Source of the DNA: Sulfuricella sp.
Lineage (GTDB): Bacteria; Pseudomonadota; Gammaproteobacteria; Burkholderiales; Sulfuricellaceae
NCBI GenBank assembly: GCA_018336195.1
Contig: JAGXQV010000148.1
Location: 1 to 53,449, forward strand
Length of the DNA: 53,449 nt
Direction of reading: 5' to 3'
Of the stretch, positions 26,003 through 35,376 are shown one piece after another. Under the pieces are notes generated by a model, which was given only the letters and a program-made list of their open reading frames with translations, was not told the origin of the DNA and made no database searches. The position numbers and the translations under genes are program-made. Position 1 is the stretch's first letter; each line of letters starts with the position of its first letter.

Positions 26003-29000
26003 TGATCGAAAAGCTGATTACCTTCGCTCTCCAGCAGCGCGTTTTCGTGCTGGTCGCCGCGCTGCTGCTGGCCGGCGGCGGCTGGTACGCGATGCAGAAT
26101 CTGCCGGTGGAAGCCTTTCCCGACGTTCAGGATGTGCAGGTGCAGATCGTCACCCAGGCGCTGGGCCAGGCCCCTGCCGAAGTCGAACGCAATATCAGCC
26201 AGCCTATCGAGCGGGAAATGAGCGGGGTGCCGCATCTGACCCAGTTGCGTTCGGTTTCCATCACCGGGTTGTCCATCGTCACGTTGACCTTCACCGACCA
26301 CACCGACGACTATTTTGCCCGTCAACAGGTGATGGAACGCCTGCAGAATGTCAGCCTGCCGCCCAACACCCAGCCATCGTTGGCGCCGCTCACCACGGCG
26401 GTGGGCGAGGTGTACCGATACGTCCTGGAGGCGCCGCCGGAAATGCCGTTGTCCGACCTGCGCGCCTTGCAGGACTGGACCATCAAGCCGATGTTGCGCA
26501 CCACGCCGGGGGTGGCGGACATCGTCAGCTTCGGCGGGACCATCAAGGAATACCAGGTGCGCCTCGATCCTTACGCCCTGCGCAAGTTCAACGTCACCAT
26601 CGACCAGGTCGGCCAGGCGCTGGGCAACAACAGCGCCAACGTCGGCGGCGGATTGCTGCGGCGCGGCGACGAGGCGCTGGTGATTCGCGGCGTGGGCCTC
26701 TTTGAAAGCCTCGACGACATCGCCCGCTCGGTGGTGGCGGCGCGCGACGGCAAGACCGTGCTGGTGGGCGATCTGGGACGGGTGATCGTCGGCGCGCGGC
26801 CGCGTTCCGGGATCGTCGGTTTTAACGCGCAGGACAACGTGGTGCAGGGCATCGTGCAGATGACCAAGGGGCAGAACGCCGCCAAGGTGGTCGCCGCGCT
26901 CAAGGAAAAAATCGCCGAAATGGAAAAGCGCCTGCCGCCCGGCGTCCACATCGCGCCGTATTACGACCGCACCGAACTGATCCACCATACCGTGCACACG
27001 GTGGCGGAAAACCTGCTGATGGGGGCGTTCCTGGTGATCGCCATCCTGGTCGGATTCTTGCGTAATTTGCGGGCTGCGCTGATCGTTGCGTCGATCATTC
27101 CGTTGTCGCTGCTGTTCGCCTTCATCCTGATGGATGCGCGCGGCGTATCCGCCAACCTGATCTCGCTGGGCGCCATCGACTTTGGGATTATCGTGGACAG
27201 CGCGGTGGTGCTGGTGGAAGCGGTGATGGTGCGACTGGCGCTCGCGCACGCCGACCATGTGCCGCACCACGACAGCTACGGCTGGCGCCTGCACGCCCTG
27301 AAAATGACCGCCATCGAAATGGGCAGGCCGATCCTGTTTTCCAAGGCGATCATCATCCTGGCGTTCCTGCCGATCTTCACCTTCCAGCGCGTCGAAGGGA
27401 AAATCTTCACGCCGATGACCTATACCCTGAGTTTTGCCCTGCTCGGCGCGATTCTGCTGACCATCACCCTGGTGCCGGCGCTGGTCAGCTACACCATGCG
27501 CCATCACGCGATGGAGGAAAAACACAGTCCCTGGATGCACTGGCTGCAAGACCGCTACCGCCGATTGCTCCTCGATCTGGTCGGCTCGCGCAAGCTCGTC
27601 ACTGCCGGCGCGGTACTCCTGCTCGCCCTTTCGTTGGCGGGGGCAACCCTGCTGGGCAGCGAATTCCTGCCCAAGCTCGACGAAGGCAACATCTGGCTGA
27701 AAATCTCCCTGCCGCCCTCCACCGCGCTGGAAAAGACCAAGGAAGTCGAGCAGCAGGTGCGCGCCATCTTGAAAAGCTATCCCGAGGTGAACAACGTCAT
27801 CACCCAGGTGGGGCGTCCCGACGACGGCACCGACCCGAAAGGGCAGAACAATTTGGAGATCATGGCCGATCTGAAAGCCAAGAAAACCTGGCGTTTCGCC
27901 GACAAGGAAGCGCTGATCGCCGACATGTCGGCCAAGATCAACGTGATGCCGGGGGTGCTGACCAACTTTTCGCAGGTCATCGAGGATAACGTCGAAGAGG
28001 CGCTGTCCGGGGTACAGGGCGAGATCGCCGTGAAGATTTTCGGCCCGGACCTGGAAATTCTGGAAAGCAAGAGCGAACAGGTCGCCGACCTGCTCTCCGG
28101 CATCCAGGGGGCGGCGGACGTGGCGGCGATTCGCGTGGGCGGGCAGACCGAACTCAACATCATCGTCGACCGCAGCCGCCTGGCGCGCTACGGCATCAAC
28201 ATCAACGACTTGAACGCCACCATCCAGACCGCCCTGGGCGGCGCGGCGGTCAACGTATTCTTCGAGGGCGACCGGCGTTTCGACGTGACCCTGCGCCTGG
28301 ATCTGCCCTACCGCGATGCCGTCGACGATATCGCTGCGCTGCCGGTGGCGTTGCCCGGCGGGGGCGGCACGGTGCCCTTGGAATTGCTTGCCAATATCGA
28401 AATCAAGCAGGGTGCGGGACGTATCCATCGCGAGGCGAATGGGCGTATCGCCCTGGTCAAGGCCAATCTGCGGGGACGCGATCAGGGCAGCTTCGTCGCC
28501 GAGGCGATGGCCAAGGTCAAGGAACAGGTGGTTTTGCCGCCCGGTTATTACCTGACCTGGGGCGGCCAATTTGAAAACCAGCAGCGCGCCATGAAGCGCC
28601 TGATGGTGATCGTGCCGCTCTCGGCGGTGATGATTTTCATGTTGTTGTTCTGGGCCTTTCGCTCGCTCAAGAATGCCTTCCTGGTGCTGCTCATGATTCC
28701 TTTCACCTTTATCGGCGGCATCGCCGGGCTGGCGCTGGCCGGCCTGCACCTGTCGATCTCCGCGTCGGTGGGGTTCATCGCGGTGGCCGGCATCTCCGTG
28801 CAAAACGGCGTCATCATGGTCGAGCAGATCAAGGAACTGGTGCGCAACGGCGAGACCATCGCCGTCAGCATCGTCGAAGGCGCGGTGCGGCGCCTGCGGC
28901 CGATCCTGATGACCGCGCTGATGGCTGGTTTGGGCTTGTTGCCTGCCGCCCTGTCGCATGGCATCGGTTCGGAAACCCAGCGTCCCTTCGCCGTGGTGAT

Positions 29001-29103
29001 CGTCGGCGGGCTGGTATCCGCCACCCTCCTGACCCTGATTCTTCTTCCCCTGCTCTATCCTACCTTCAGCGACGAGCGCGACGCGGCGGTGCAAAGTTCG
29101 TGA
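26002..29103 (+). CDS. CzcA/CusA-family heavy-metal RND efflux pump, first
   Basis: 1033 residues, with twelve expected membrane helices and two large periplasmic loops. The heavy-metal RND signature begins LPVEAFPDVQDVQVQI (34-49). In TM4 the charged residues are D393, D399 and E406 within DFGIIVDSAVVLVEA. Carrying both aspartates plus the glutamate is typical of divalent-cation (Co/Zn/Cd/Ni-type) pumps; CusA-type Cu/Ag pumps lack the first Asp, to my recollection. It ends LLLPLLYPTF. It pairs with the adaptor it overlaps by one base. Confidence 0.95.
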   Translation: MIEKLITFALQQRVFVLVAALLLAGGGWYAMQNLPVEAFPDVQDVQVQIVTQALGQAPAEVERNISQPIEREMSGVPHLTQLRSVSITGLSIVTLTFTDHTDDYFARQQVMERLQNVSLPPNTQPSLAPLTTAVGEVYRYVLEAPPEMPLSDLRALQDWTIKPMLRTTPGVADIVSFGGTIKEYQVRLDPYALRKFNVTIDQVGQALGNNSANVGGGLLRRGDEALVIRGVGLFESLDDIARSVVAARDGKTVLVGDLGRVIVGARPRSGIVGFNAQDNVVQGIVQMTKGQNAAKVVAALKEKIAEMEKRLPPGVHIAPYYDRTELIHHTVHTVAENLLMGAFLVIAILVGFLRNLRAALIVASIIPLSLLFAFILMDARGVSANLISLGAIDFGIIVDSAVVLVEAVMVRLALAHADHVPHHDSYGWRLHALKMTAIEMGRPILFSKAIIILAFLPIFTFQRVEGKIFTPMTYTLSFALLGAILLTITLVPALVSYTMRHHAMEEKHSPWMHWLQDRYRRLLLDLVGSRKLVTAGAVLLLALSLAGATLLGSEFLPKLDEGNIWLKISLPPSTALEKTKEVEQQVRAILKSYPEVNNVITQVGRPDDGTDPKGQNNLEIMADLKAKKTWRFADKEALIADMSAKINVMPGVLTNFSQVIEDNVEEALSGVQGEIAVKIFGPDLEILESKSEQVADLLSGIQGAADVAAIRVGGQTELNIIVDRSRLARYGININDLNATIQTALGGAAVNVFFEGDRRFDVTLRLDLPYRDAVDDIAALPVALPGGGGTVPLELLANIEIKQGAGRIHREANGRIALVKANLRGRDQGSFVAEAMAKVKEQVVLPPGYYLTWGGQFENQQRAMKRLMVIVPLSAVMIFMLLFWAFRSLKNAFLVLLMIPFTFIGGIAGLALAGLHLSISASVGFIAVAGISVQNGVIMVEQIKELVRNGETIAVSIVEGAVRRLRPILMTALMAGLGLLPAALSHGIGSETQRPFAVVIVGGLVSATLLTLILLPLLYPTFSDERDAAVQSS

Positions 29104-29126
29104 GCGTCCAGTAACGGAAACCGTAT

Positions 29127-30251
29127 ATGAAATCCTCTTGTTTAAAATCGCTATGGGTCGCCGGGTTGCTGGCCACCCTTGCGGCGTGCAGCGAAAAACC
29201 GGTTGAAGTCCAAGCCCCCGCCGAGGCCAAGGTCGACGGTGACACCGTGCAGATTCTCGCCAAGGAAAGCGCAGCTTTCATCAAGGTTGAAGCGGCTTCC
29301 GCCGACAATGGCGGCAACCTGCGCCTGCCGGGCCGGCTGGTATGGAACGAGGACCGCACCGTGCGGGTGATGCCGTCGGTCGCCGGGCGGGTGTTGCGCA
29401 TCCACGTCCAGGCCGGCCAGCGGGTGAGCGCCGGGCAGCCGCTGCTGACCCTGTCCTCGCCGGATTTCGGCCAGGCCGACGCGGAGTGGCGCAAGGCGCA
29501 AGCCGATGCTGACCTGGCGTTGCGTACTGAGGCGCGCAACAAGGAATTGCTGGAAGGCGGCGCGCTGGCCCGCAAGGACTGGGAACAAAGCGCCGCCGAC
29601 CTGGCCCGCGCCCGCGCCGAACTGGCGCGCGCCGAATCCCGCCTCAAGGCTTTGGGCGGCAGCCGCGGCAACCAGGAATACACCCTGACCAGCCCGCTGA
29701 CCGGCATCGTGGTGGAGCGCAACGTCAATCCCGGCCAGGAGCTGCGCCCCGACCAGCCGCCGCCGGCACCGCTGTTCGTGGTGACCGATCCGCTATCCCT
29801 GTGGTTGCAGGCCGATGCCCGCGAAACCGACCTGGCCGTGCTGCGCCCCGGCATGACCGTGCAAGTCGAAGCGCCGCCGTTGCCGGGCGTCTTCCCGGCC
29901 ACGGTCGAGCAGGTTGCCGATTTCGTCGATCCGGTGACCCGCACCGTGCGTTTGCGCGCCCGCCTCGACAATCCGCAGCGCCAACTCAAGGGCGAAATGT
30001 TCGTCACCGCGGTAATCCCCACGCCCGCCGGCGGCAAGCCGGTGGTGCCGGTCAAGGCGGTGTTCCTGCTCGGGGAAAAGCGCTACCTGTTCGTCGAAAC
30101 CGGACCCGCCACCTATCGCCGCCAGGAGGTCGTTACTGGTCCGGAACGCGACGGCAAGGTGGTGGTGCAGGCGGGTGTCCAACCCGGCGAGCGCATCGTG
30201 GTGAAGGGCAACTTGCTGTTCACCCGCTTGTTCCCGGCGGTCCCCAAATGA
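29127..30251 (+). CDS. RND periplasmic adaptor lipoprotein, second pair
   Basis: 374 residues. The N-terminus is a lipoprotein signal with lipobox LAAC (Cys 21), unlike the first adaptor, which has a normal signal peptide. Lipoyl halves (VMPSVAGRVLRIHVQAGQRV; IVVERNVNPGQEL), helical hairpin and barrel are present. It starts 23 bases after the first pump gene, within the same operon. A REP-like element separates it from its partner pump gene. Confidence 0.93.
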   Translation: MKSSCLKSLWVAGLLATLAACSEKPVEVQAPAEAKVDGDTVQILAKESAAFIKVEAASADNGGNLRLPGRLVWNEDRTVRVMPSVAGRVLRIHVQAGQRVSAGQPLLTLSSPDFGQADAEWRKAQADADLALRTEARNKELLEGGALARKDWEQSAADLARARAELARAESRLKALGGSRGNQEYTLTSPLTGIVVERNVNPGQELRPDQPPPAPLFVVTDPLSLWLQADARETDLAVLRPGMTVQVEAPPLPGVFPATVEQVADFVDPVTRTVRLRARLDNPQRQLKGEMFVTAVIPTPAGGKPVVPVKAVFLLGEKRYLFVETGPATYRRQEVVTGPERDGKVVVQAGVQPGERIVVKGNLLFTRLFPAVPK

Positions 30252-30276
30252 GGGCGGTGTCGCGGTTTGGGATGGT

Positions 30277-30322
30277 GGAGCGCCGGCGTCCCGCCGGCAG
30301 GCCGGCAGGATGCCGGCGCTCC
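30277..30322. repeat. REP-like imperfect palindrome between second adaptor and second pump
   Basis: Two 22-base arms, 30277-30298 and 30301-30322, are inverted copies with two mismatches (both allow G-U pairing). Each arm begins with GGAGCGCCGGC. The element forms a strong hairpin just 24 bases before the pump start, and an in-frame ATG at 30310 falls inside it, which can mislead start prediction. Confidence 0.8.
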
Positions 30323-30345
30323 GCTTTGCCGCAGCGTGGGGAATC

Positions 30346-33300
30346 ATGATTAAGCTCATCGTCGCGTTTGCCCTGCGCAAGCCGCTGTTCATCCTGGTCG
30401 GGGTGCTGCTGTTCATCGGCGGCGGTCTGGCGGCGTTTAATTCGCTGCCCATCGAGGCTTTCCCCGACGTCACCGATACCCAGGTGACGGTGGTCACGCT
30501 GTTTCCCGGGCGTGCCCCGGAAGAGGTCGAGAAGCAGGTGACGATCCCCCTGGAAATCGCGTTGGCGGGGCTGCCCAATTCGATTCGTCTGTTTTCCCAT
30601 ACCCAGTTCGGGTTGTCCTACATCGTCGTGACCTTCGACGATGGGCCGAGCCTGTTCGTCGCCCGCCAACTGGTGCAGGAGCGCCTGCGCGGCCTGGACC
30701 TGCCGCCCGGTATCGAACCCGACCTGGCGCCGCCCGCTACCGCGACCGGCGAGATCCTCCGCTACCGGCTGGCCTCCGAGACGCGCACCCCCATGGAACT
30801 GCGTACCTTGCAGGACTGGGTGGCGGCACGCGCCCTCAAGCAGGCGCCGGGGGTGGCCGACGTGGTGTCGCTGGGCGGTCCGATCAAGCAATACGAGGTG
30901 CGCCCCGACTTGGCGCGGATGCGTGACGCCAAGGTGACGCTGGCGCAACTCTTCACTGCCTTGTCGCGCGCCAATGCCAACGCCGGCGGCGGCAGCGTGG
31001 CGCAAGGCCGCCAGCAATTCCTGATCCGTGGCCTGGGATTGATGCACGATCCCGTTGAAATCGGCCAAGCGGTGGTGGCGGTCAACAACGGCGTGCCGAT
31101 CCTGGTGCGCGACATCGCCTCGGTGGCCGAAGCAAAAGCGCCGCCGCAAGGGGTGGTGGGCTTCGGCGAGGAGGATGACACGGTATCCGGGATCGTCCTG
31201 CTGCGCCGTGGCGAGAACCCCAGCAAGGTGCTGGAAGGCGTCAAGACGCGCCTCGACGACTTGAACAACGGCGGCCTACCCAAGGACGTGAAGATCGAGC
31301 CGTATTACGACCGTTCCTGGCTGATCGGCAAGACCTTGAAAACCGTGTTCGGCAACCTGCTGGAAGGTGCGCTGCTGGTGGCGGCGGTGCTCTGGCTGTT
31401 TCTCGGCAACCTGCGCGCGGCGGCCATCGTCGCGGTCATCATTCCGCTGGCGCTGCTCGGTACCTTCATCGGCCTGACCCTGGCGGGGATACCCGCCAAC
31501 CTGCTGTCGCTGGGGGCGATGGACTTCGGCATCATCGTCGACGGCGCGGTGATCGTCATGGAGAATATTTTCCGCCGCCTCGGCGCGGAAAGTGGGTCGC
31601 GCTCGCGCCTGTTACGCATCCAGGAAGCAGCCGTGGAAGTGGGGCGCCCCACGGTGTTTTCGATGGTCATCATCATCGTCGCCCATCTGCCGATCTTTAC
31701 CATGCAGCGCCACGAGGGCAAAATTTTCGCGCCCATGGCCTGGTCGGTGGTGGCGGCGCTGGTGGCTTCGTTGATCCTGTCGCTGACCCTGGTACCCCTG
31801 CTTTCTCATGTGCTGCTCAAGAAGGACATCCCCCACGAGGAAAACCGCCTGATGAAGCGCCTGCTGGCCTGGTACGAACCGGCGCTGCGCTGGGCCATCG
31901 CCCATGCCCGCAAGGTGATGGCGGTGGCGGTGCTGGCGCTGGCCGGGGCGTTTGCCCTGGTACCCTACCTCGGCACGGAATTCCTGCCGGAACTCAACGA
32001 AGGCTCGATCTGGGTGAACGTCACCCTGCCCACCTCGGTTTCGGTCGAGGAAGCGCGCAGCCAGGCCCATGAGTTGCGGCGCATCCTGCGCGGCATCCCG
32101 GAGACCGACATCATCGTCTCCAAGGCCGGGCGGCCCGACGACGGCACCGATCCGAAGATCCTCAACATGGTGGAAATCCTGGTCACCCTCAAGCCGGAAA
32201 CGCAATGGCGGGTCGGCATGACCAAGGACCGCTTGATCCGCGAAATGGATGCGGCGCTGTCGGCGATTCCCGGCATCGATCCGTCCTTCAGCCAGCCGGT
32301 GCGCGACAACATCCTGGAAAGCATTTCCCAGATCGACGGCCAGGTGGTGGTCAAGCTGTTCGGCGACGACCTGGTGCAGCTCAAGGCCCAGGCCAACCGC
32401 CTGCTTGCCGACATCGCCGGCGTGCCCGGCGTGGCGCGCGCCTTCATCGACCGCGACGGCGACCAGCCCCAGTTCATCCTGGAAATCGACCGGGAAGCCG
32501 CTGCCCGCCACGGCCTCAATGTCGGCGACATCCAGGACGTGATCGAAACCGCGATGGCGGGCAAGGCCGCCACCGAGTTGTGGGAAGGCGAAAAACATTT
32601 CTCGGTGGTGGTGCGCCTGCCCAAGAGTCAACGCACCCTCGACAAGCTCGGCGAGGTGCTGGTGCCCACCGCAACCGGCGCCCAGGTTGCTCTGGGCCAG
32701 CTGGTGCGCCTGCGCGAACGCAGCGGCGCGATGAACATCGCCCGTGAAAACGGCCAGCGGGTGGTCGCCATCGGCGTGTTCATCCGCGACCGCGACATGG
32801 GCAGCGTGGTAAAAGACATGCAGACCCACGCCGCCAAGCTGACCCTGCCGGAAGGCTACCGTATCACCTGGTCGGGCGAATTCGAGAACCAGGAACGCGC
32901 CATGGGCCGCCTGATGGTGGTGGTGCCGCTCTCCATCCTGTTCATCTTCCTGCTGCTGTTCGATGCCTTCGGTTCGTTCCGCGACGCCCTGCTGATCATC
33001 GCCAACATTCCCTTCGCCCTGATCGGCGGGATTCTCGCCCTGTTCCTCGCCGGTATTCCGCTGTCGGTGTCGGCGGCCATCGGCTTCATCGCCTTGTTCG
33101 GCCAGGCGGTACTCAACGGGGTGGTGATGGTCAGCTACTTCAACCAGTTGCGTAACCAGGGACTCGACATGCTGGCGACCGTCCTGGAAGGCTCGCTGAC
33201 GCGCTTGCGCACGGTGCTGATGACCGGCCTGCTGGCCATGCTGGGCCTGCTGCCGATGGCCCTGTCGCACGGCATCGGCTCGGAAACCCAGCGCCCCCTG

Positions 33301-33414
33301 GCGCTGGTGGTGATCGGCGGGCTGGTCAGCGCGACCCTGCTGACCCTGTTCGTGCTGCCGACGTTTTATTACTACCTGTCGACGCATCCCAAGTTGGCGA
33401 AAGCGCTGCATTGA
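30346..33414 (+). CDS. CzcA/CusA-family heavy-metal RND efflux pump, second
   Basis: 1022 residues from the ATG at 30346, where MIKLIVAFALRKPLF begins the usual first helix; the upstream ATG at 30310 lies in the REP-like repeat and is not used. TM4 carries D393, D399 and E406 (DFGIIVDGAVIVMEN), the same set as the first pump. The two pumps are clearly diverged in sequence, for example LPIEAFPDVTDTQVTVV here versus the first copy, so this is not a recent duplication. It has a late NGVVMVSYF segment. Likely exports a divalent cation; which one is unknown. Confidence 0.95.
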   Translation: MIKLIVAFALRKPLFILVGVLLFIGGGLAAFNSLPIEAFPDVTDTQVTVVTLFPGRAPEEVEKQVTIPLEIALAGLPNSIRLFSHTQFGLSYIVVTFDDGPSLFVARQLVQERLRGLDLPPGIEPDLAPPATATGEILRYRLASETRTPMELRTLQDWVAARALKQAPGVADVVSLGGPIKQYEVRPDLARMRDAKVTLAQLFTALSRANANAGGGSVAQGRQQFLIRGLGLMHDPVEIGQAVVAVNNGVPILVRDIASVAEAKAPPQGVVGFGEEDDTVSGIVLLRRGENPSKVLEGVKTRLDDLNNGGLPKDVKIEPYYDRSWLIGKTLKTVFGNLLEGALLVAAVLWLFLGNLRAAAIVAVIIPLALLGTFIGLTLAGIPANLLSLGAMDFGIIVDGAVIVMENIFRRLGAESGSRSRLLRIQEAAVEVGRPTVFSMVIIIVAHLPIFTMQRHEGKIFAPMAWSVVAALVASLILSLTLVPLLSHVLLKKDIPHEENRLMKRLLAWYEPALRWAIAHARKVMAVAVLALAGAFALVPYLGTEFLPELNEGSIWVNVTLPTSVSVEEARSQAHELRRILRGIPETDIIVSKAGRPDDGTDPKILNMVEILVTLKPETQWRVGMTKDRLIREMDAALSAIPGIDPSFSQPVRDNILESISQIDGQVVVKLFGDDLVQLKAQANRLLADIAGVPGVARAFIDRDGDQPQFILEIDREAAARHGLNVGDIQDVIETAMAGKAATELWEGEKHFSVVVRLPKSQRTLDKLGEVLVPTATGAQVALGQLVRLRERSGAMNIARENGQRVVAIGVFIRDRDMGSVVKDMQTHAAKLTLPEGYRITWSGEFENQERAMGRLMVVVPLSILFIFLLLFDAFGSFRDALLIIANIPFALIGGILALFLAGIPLSVSAAIGFIALFGQAVLNGVVMVSYFNQLRNQGLDMLATVLEGSLTRLRTVLMTGLLAMLGLLPMALSHGIGSETQRPLALVVIGGLVSATLLTLFVLPTFYYYLSTHPKLAKALH

Positions 33415-33505
33415 TAGCCATGGACTATCGGCCCGCAAGCCCCGTCGATTCGACAAACTTGTAGGCCGGCCCCGGCCATTTCAGCGTAAAATATGCGACG
33501 TACCG

Positions 33506-33522
33506 CCCGGCGTTTTGCCGGG
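33506..33522 (+). other. Hairpin in the leader of the HDOD gene
   Basis: CCCGGC-GTTTT-GCCGGG is a perfect 6-bp GC stem about 37 bases before the start codon. A TAAAAT (33486-33491) just upstream could be a -10 site, which would place the hairpin in the 5' leader. No known riboswitch pattern is recognised. Confidence 0.3.
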
Positions 33523-33558
33523 CCGGCGTATTTGCCGAAATAGCGTGGTCGCGTGGTT

Positions 33559-35010
33559 ATGGAAGCACAGAACTCCCCCCTCATCCCCCGTTTGTTGCAG
33601 CAGATGGAAACCAGCCCCGGTTTCGCCGGGCTGGGGGCCGCGGTGCATACCATTACCAAGCTGGTCGAAGCCGACGACGTGGAAATCCGCGACCTGGTCA
33701 GCACCATCCTGCGCGATGCGGCGCTGACCGCCAAGCTGCTGCGCATCGCCAATTCCAGCCGCTACGGGCAGGGCGGACGCAACGTTTCGACGATCAATCA
33801 GGCCATCGCCATCGTCGGGTTGAAAACCGTGAAATCGGTGGCGTTGTCCCTGGCGCTGCTTGATGCACTTTCCAACAAGCCCCAGTCGCGCCAGTTGCAG
33901 GCCGAAATCGTGGCCGCCTATTTCTGCGGCACCCTCGCTTCGGAAATCACCCGCCTCAACGCGCCGCGCTTCAATGCCCAGGAAGCCCAGGTGTGCGGCC
34001 TGATGCAAAGCATCGGGCGGATGATGACGCTGTATTACCTGTACGACGAGATCGAGCGGATCCGCGCCATCCAGACTGAAAAGAACCTCGCCGAGGAAGA
34101 GGCGGTGCAGGAAGTCCTCGGTTCGAGTTTCGCCGAGATCGGCGCGGCCATTGCCGCCCATTGGAACCTTCCCGACGTGCTGCAGCAGAGCATGGCGCCG
34201 GTGGTCGGCAAGGCGCCGCCCCAGGCGCCCGCCACCGCCATCGGCTGGCACCAGTTGTGTACCCTGTTTGCGCGGCTGGTTACGGATTCGCTGTTCCGTC
34301 TTCCGGAAAACCGCGAGAAGGTCGATCTGGCACGGAATATCGAGTTTTTCCGAGTTGCCCTGGGCTTGCGCGAACAGGAAGTCCACGAGATCGTCGAAAA
34401 GGCCCTGGCGGATACCGAAACGCTGCTTTCCGACATGGCCTTCCCGTGCAATGTCGAAGACGCCCGCAACTTGCTACGCAAGGCCAACGAGCGGGTGCTC
34501 GACGTGCTGTCCGGGCAGGACACCCTCACCAAGGGCAGCGACAAGCTGTTCGGCAAGAAGCCGGTGGAAGTCATCCAGTACACCCTGCGCCAGATCCACG
34601 ATACAGCGGGCTTTGACCGTACCCTGCTGATGCTTCCGGAAGGCGCTTCGGGCCTGCGCGCCATCGCAGGAGTGGGGCGCGACATCAACCACATCACCGC
34701 CAAATTCCGCTGCCGCGGCGGCGAACAGGACATCTTCAGGATGGTGATGGGCAAGAAGACCGATTTCTACATCGCCGATGCCAAGCTGCCGTCGATCATC
34801 AATTTCATTCCCGTCTGGTACCGCGAACTGGTCGATGCCCCGTCGTTCCTGCTGCTGTCGCTGGTGCACCACGATCAGGTGGTGGGCCTGGTGTACGGCG
34901 ACTATTCCGAGAAACAAATGAATTCGCCCCTCAAGGCCATCAAGGAACGCGCGCCAAACGCCCGCGAGGACTTGCTCGGCGCCTTGCTGGCCGGGGCGGC
35001 GAAAAAATAG
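33559..35010 (+). CDS. HDOD-domain signalling protein with C-terminal GAF-like domain
   Basis: About 483 residues from the ATG at 33559 (a GTG at 33553 is also possible; neither has a clear ribosome site). Residues about 15-215 form an HDOD domain: PGFAGLGAAVHTITKLV, RDAALTAKLLRIANSS and AIAIVGLKTVKSVALSLALL. HDOD is a relative of HD hydrolases without the metal-binding HD pair and usually acts in protein interaction. The C-terminal part (about 330-480: FDRTLLMLPEGASGLRAIAG, DQVVGLVYGDYS) resembles a GAF sensor domain. Role unknown; such proteins often sit in motility or c-di-GMP circuits. It lies downstream of the pumps but is probably a separate unit. Confidence 0.82.
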   Translation: MEAQNSPLIPRLLQQMETSPGFAGLGAAVHTITKLVEADDVEIRDLVSTILRDAALTAKLLRIANSSRYGQGGRNVSTINQAIAIVGLKTVKSVALSLALLDALSNKPQSRQLQAEIVAAYFCGTLASEITRLNAPRFNAQEAQVCGLMQSIGRMMTLYYLYDEIERIRAIQTEKNLAEEEAVQEVLGSSFAEIGAAIAAHWNLPDVLQQSMAPVVGKAPPQAPATAIGWHQLCTLFARLVTDSLFRLPENREKVDLARNIEFFRVALGLREQEVHEIVEKALADTETLLSDMAFPCNVEDARNLLRKANERVLDVLSGQDTLTKGSDKLFGKKPVEVIQYTLRQIHDTAGFDRTLLMLPEGASGLRAIAGVGRDINHITAKFRCRGGEQDIFRMVMGKKTDFYIADAKLPSIINFIPVWYRELVDAPSFLLLSLVHHDQVVGLVYGDYSEKQMNSPLKAIKERAPNAREDLLGALLAGAAKK

Positions 35011-35376
35011 GTTGTCGCGGGAGTAATGGAAAGTTGCCGGGGTTGCATCGGCTTTGGGCGTTTCATCCGACACCCCTCCCGGATGATACGGGTCTGACGA
35101 ATAGGGGCGTGCCGAGGGGGGACAGCCGATATTTCCAAGGACTTTTCCCAGGGGATGCATAGGAAAACCCTAATTCAGTATCCTGACTCCATAAAATCCG
35201 GCATTTTCCTGTTTCGTCGGTAGGATGATGTGGAGCTTTGAGTCCATGCGCCAAGCCTCTTGATTGAGGCGTTAGGGGGGCAGGAATAATGATTTGGGGA
35301 ACTCATCGAGATTATTCTCATGATTGATATGAAGCAGGTGTTCTCCGATGTCGCACCGTAGTTTTATCGTCATTCC
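35011..35376. other. Intergenic region before the hybrid kinase gene
   Basis: These 366 bases have no supported gene. There is a short stem GCCTC/GAGGC at 35255-35270, some G-runs (35273-35280), and a possible 13-codon leader frame starting at the ATG at 35320. No clear sigma-70 or sigma-54 site was found. A minus-strand frame at 35063-35254 shows no homology or ribosome site. Confidence 0.5.

Noticed and set aside
25627..29094. 1155-codon open frame antisense to the first RND pump
   Set aside because: Low-complexity His/Arg/Gln-rich translation without any domain; the plus strand encodes a clear pump.
26002..33414. Recent tandem duplication of the RND pump
   Set aside because: The pumps differ at most aligned positions I compared outside family motifs, and the adaptors differ in export signal, so any duplication is old.
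35063..35254. 63-codon minus-strand gene in the hybrid-kinase leader region
   Set aside because: No ribosome site, no recognisable features and low-complexity ends; treated as non-coding.
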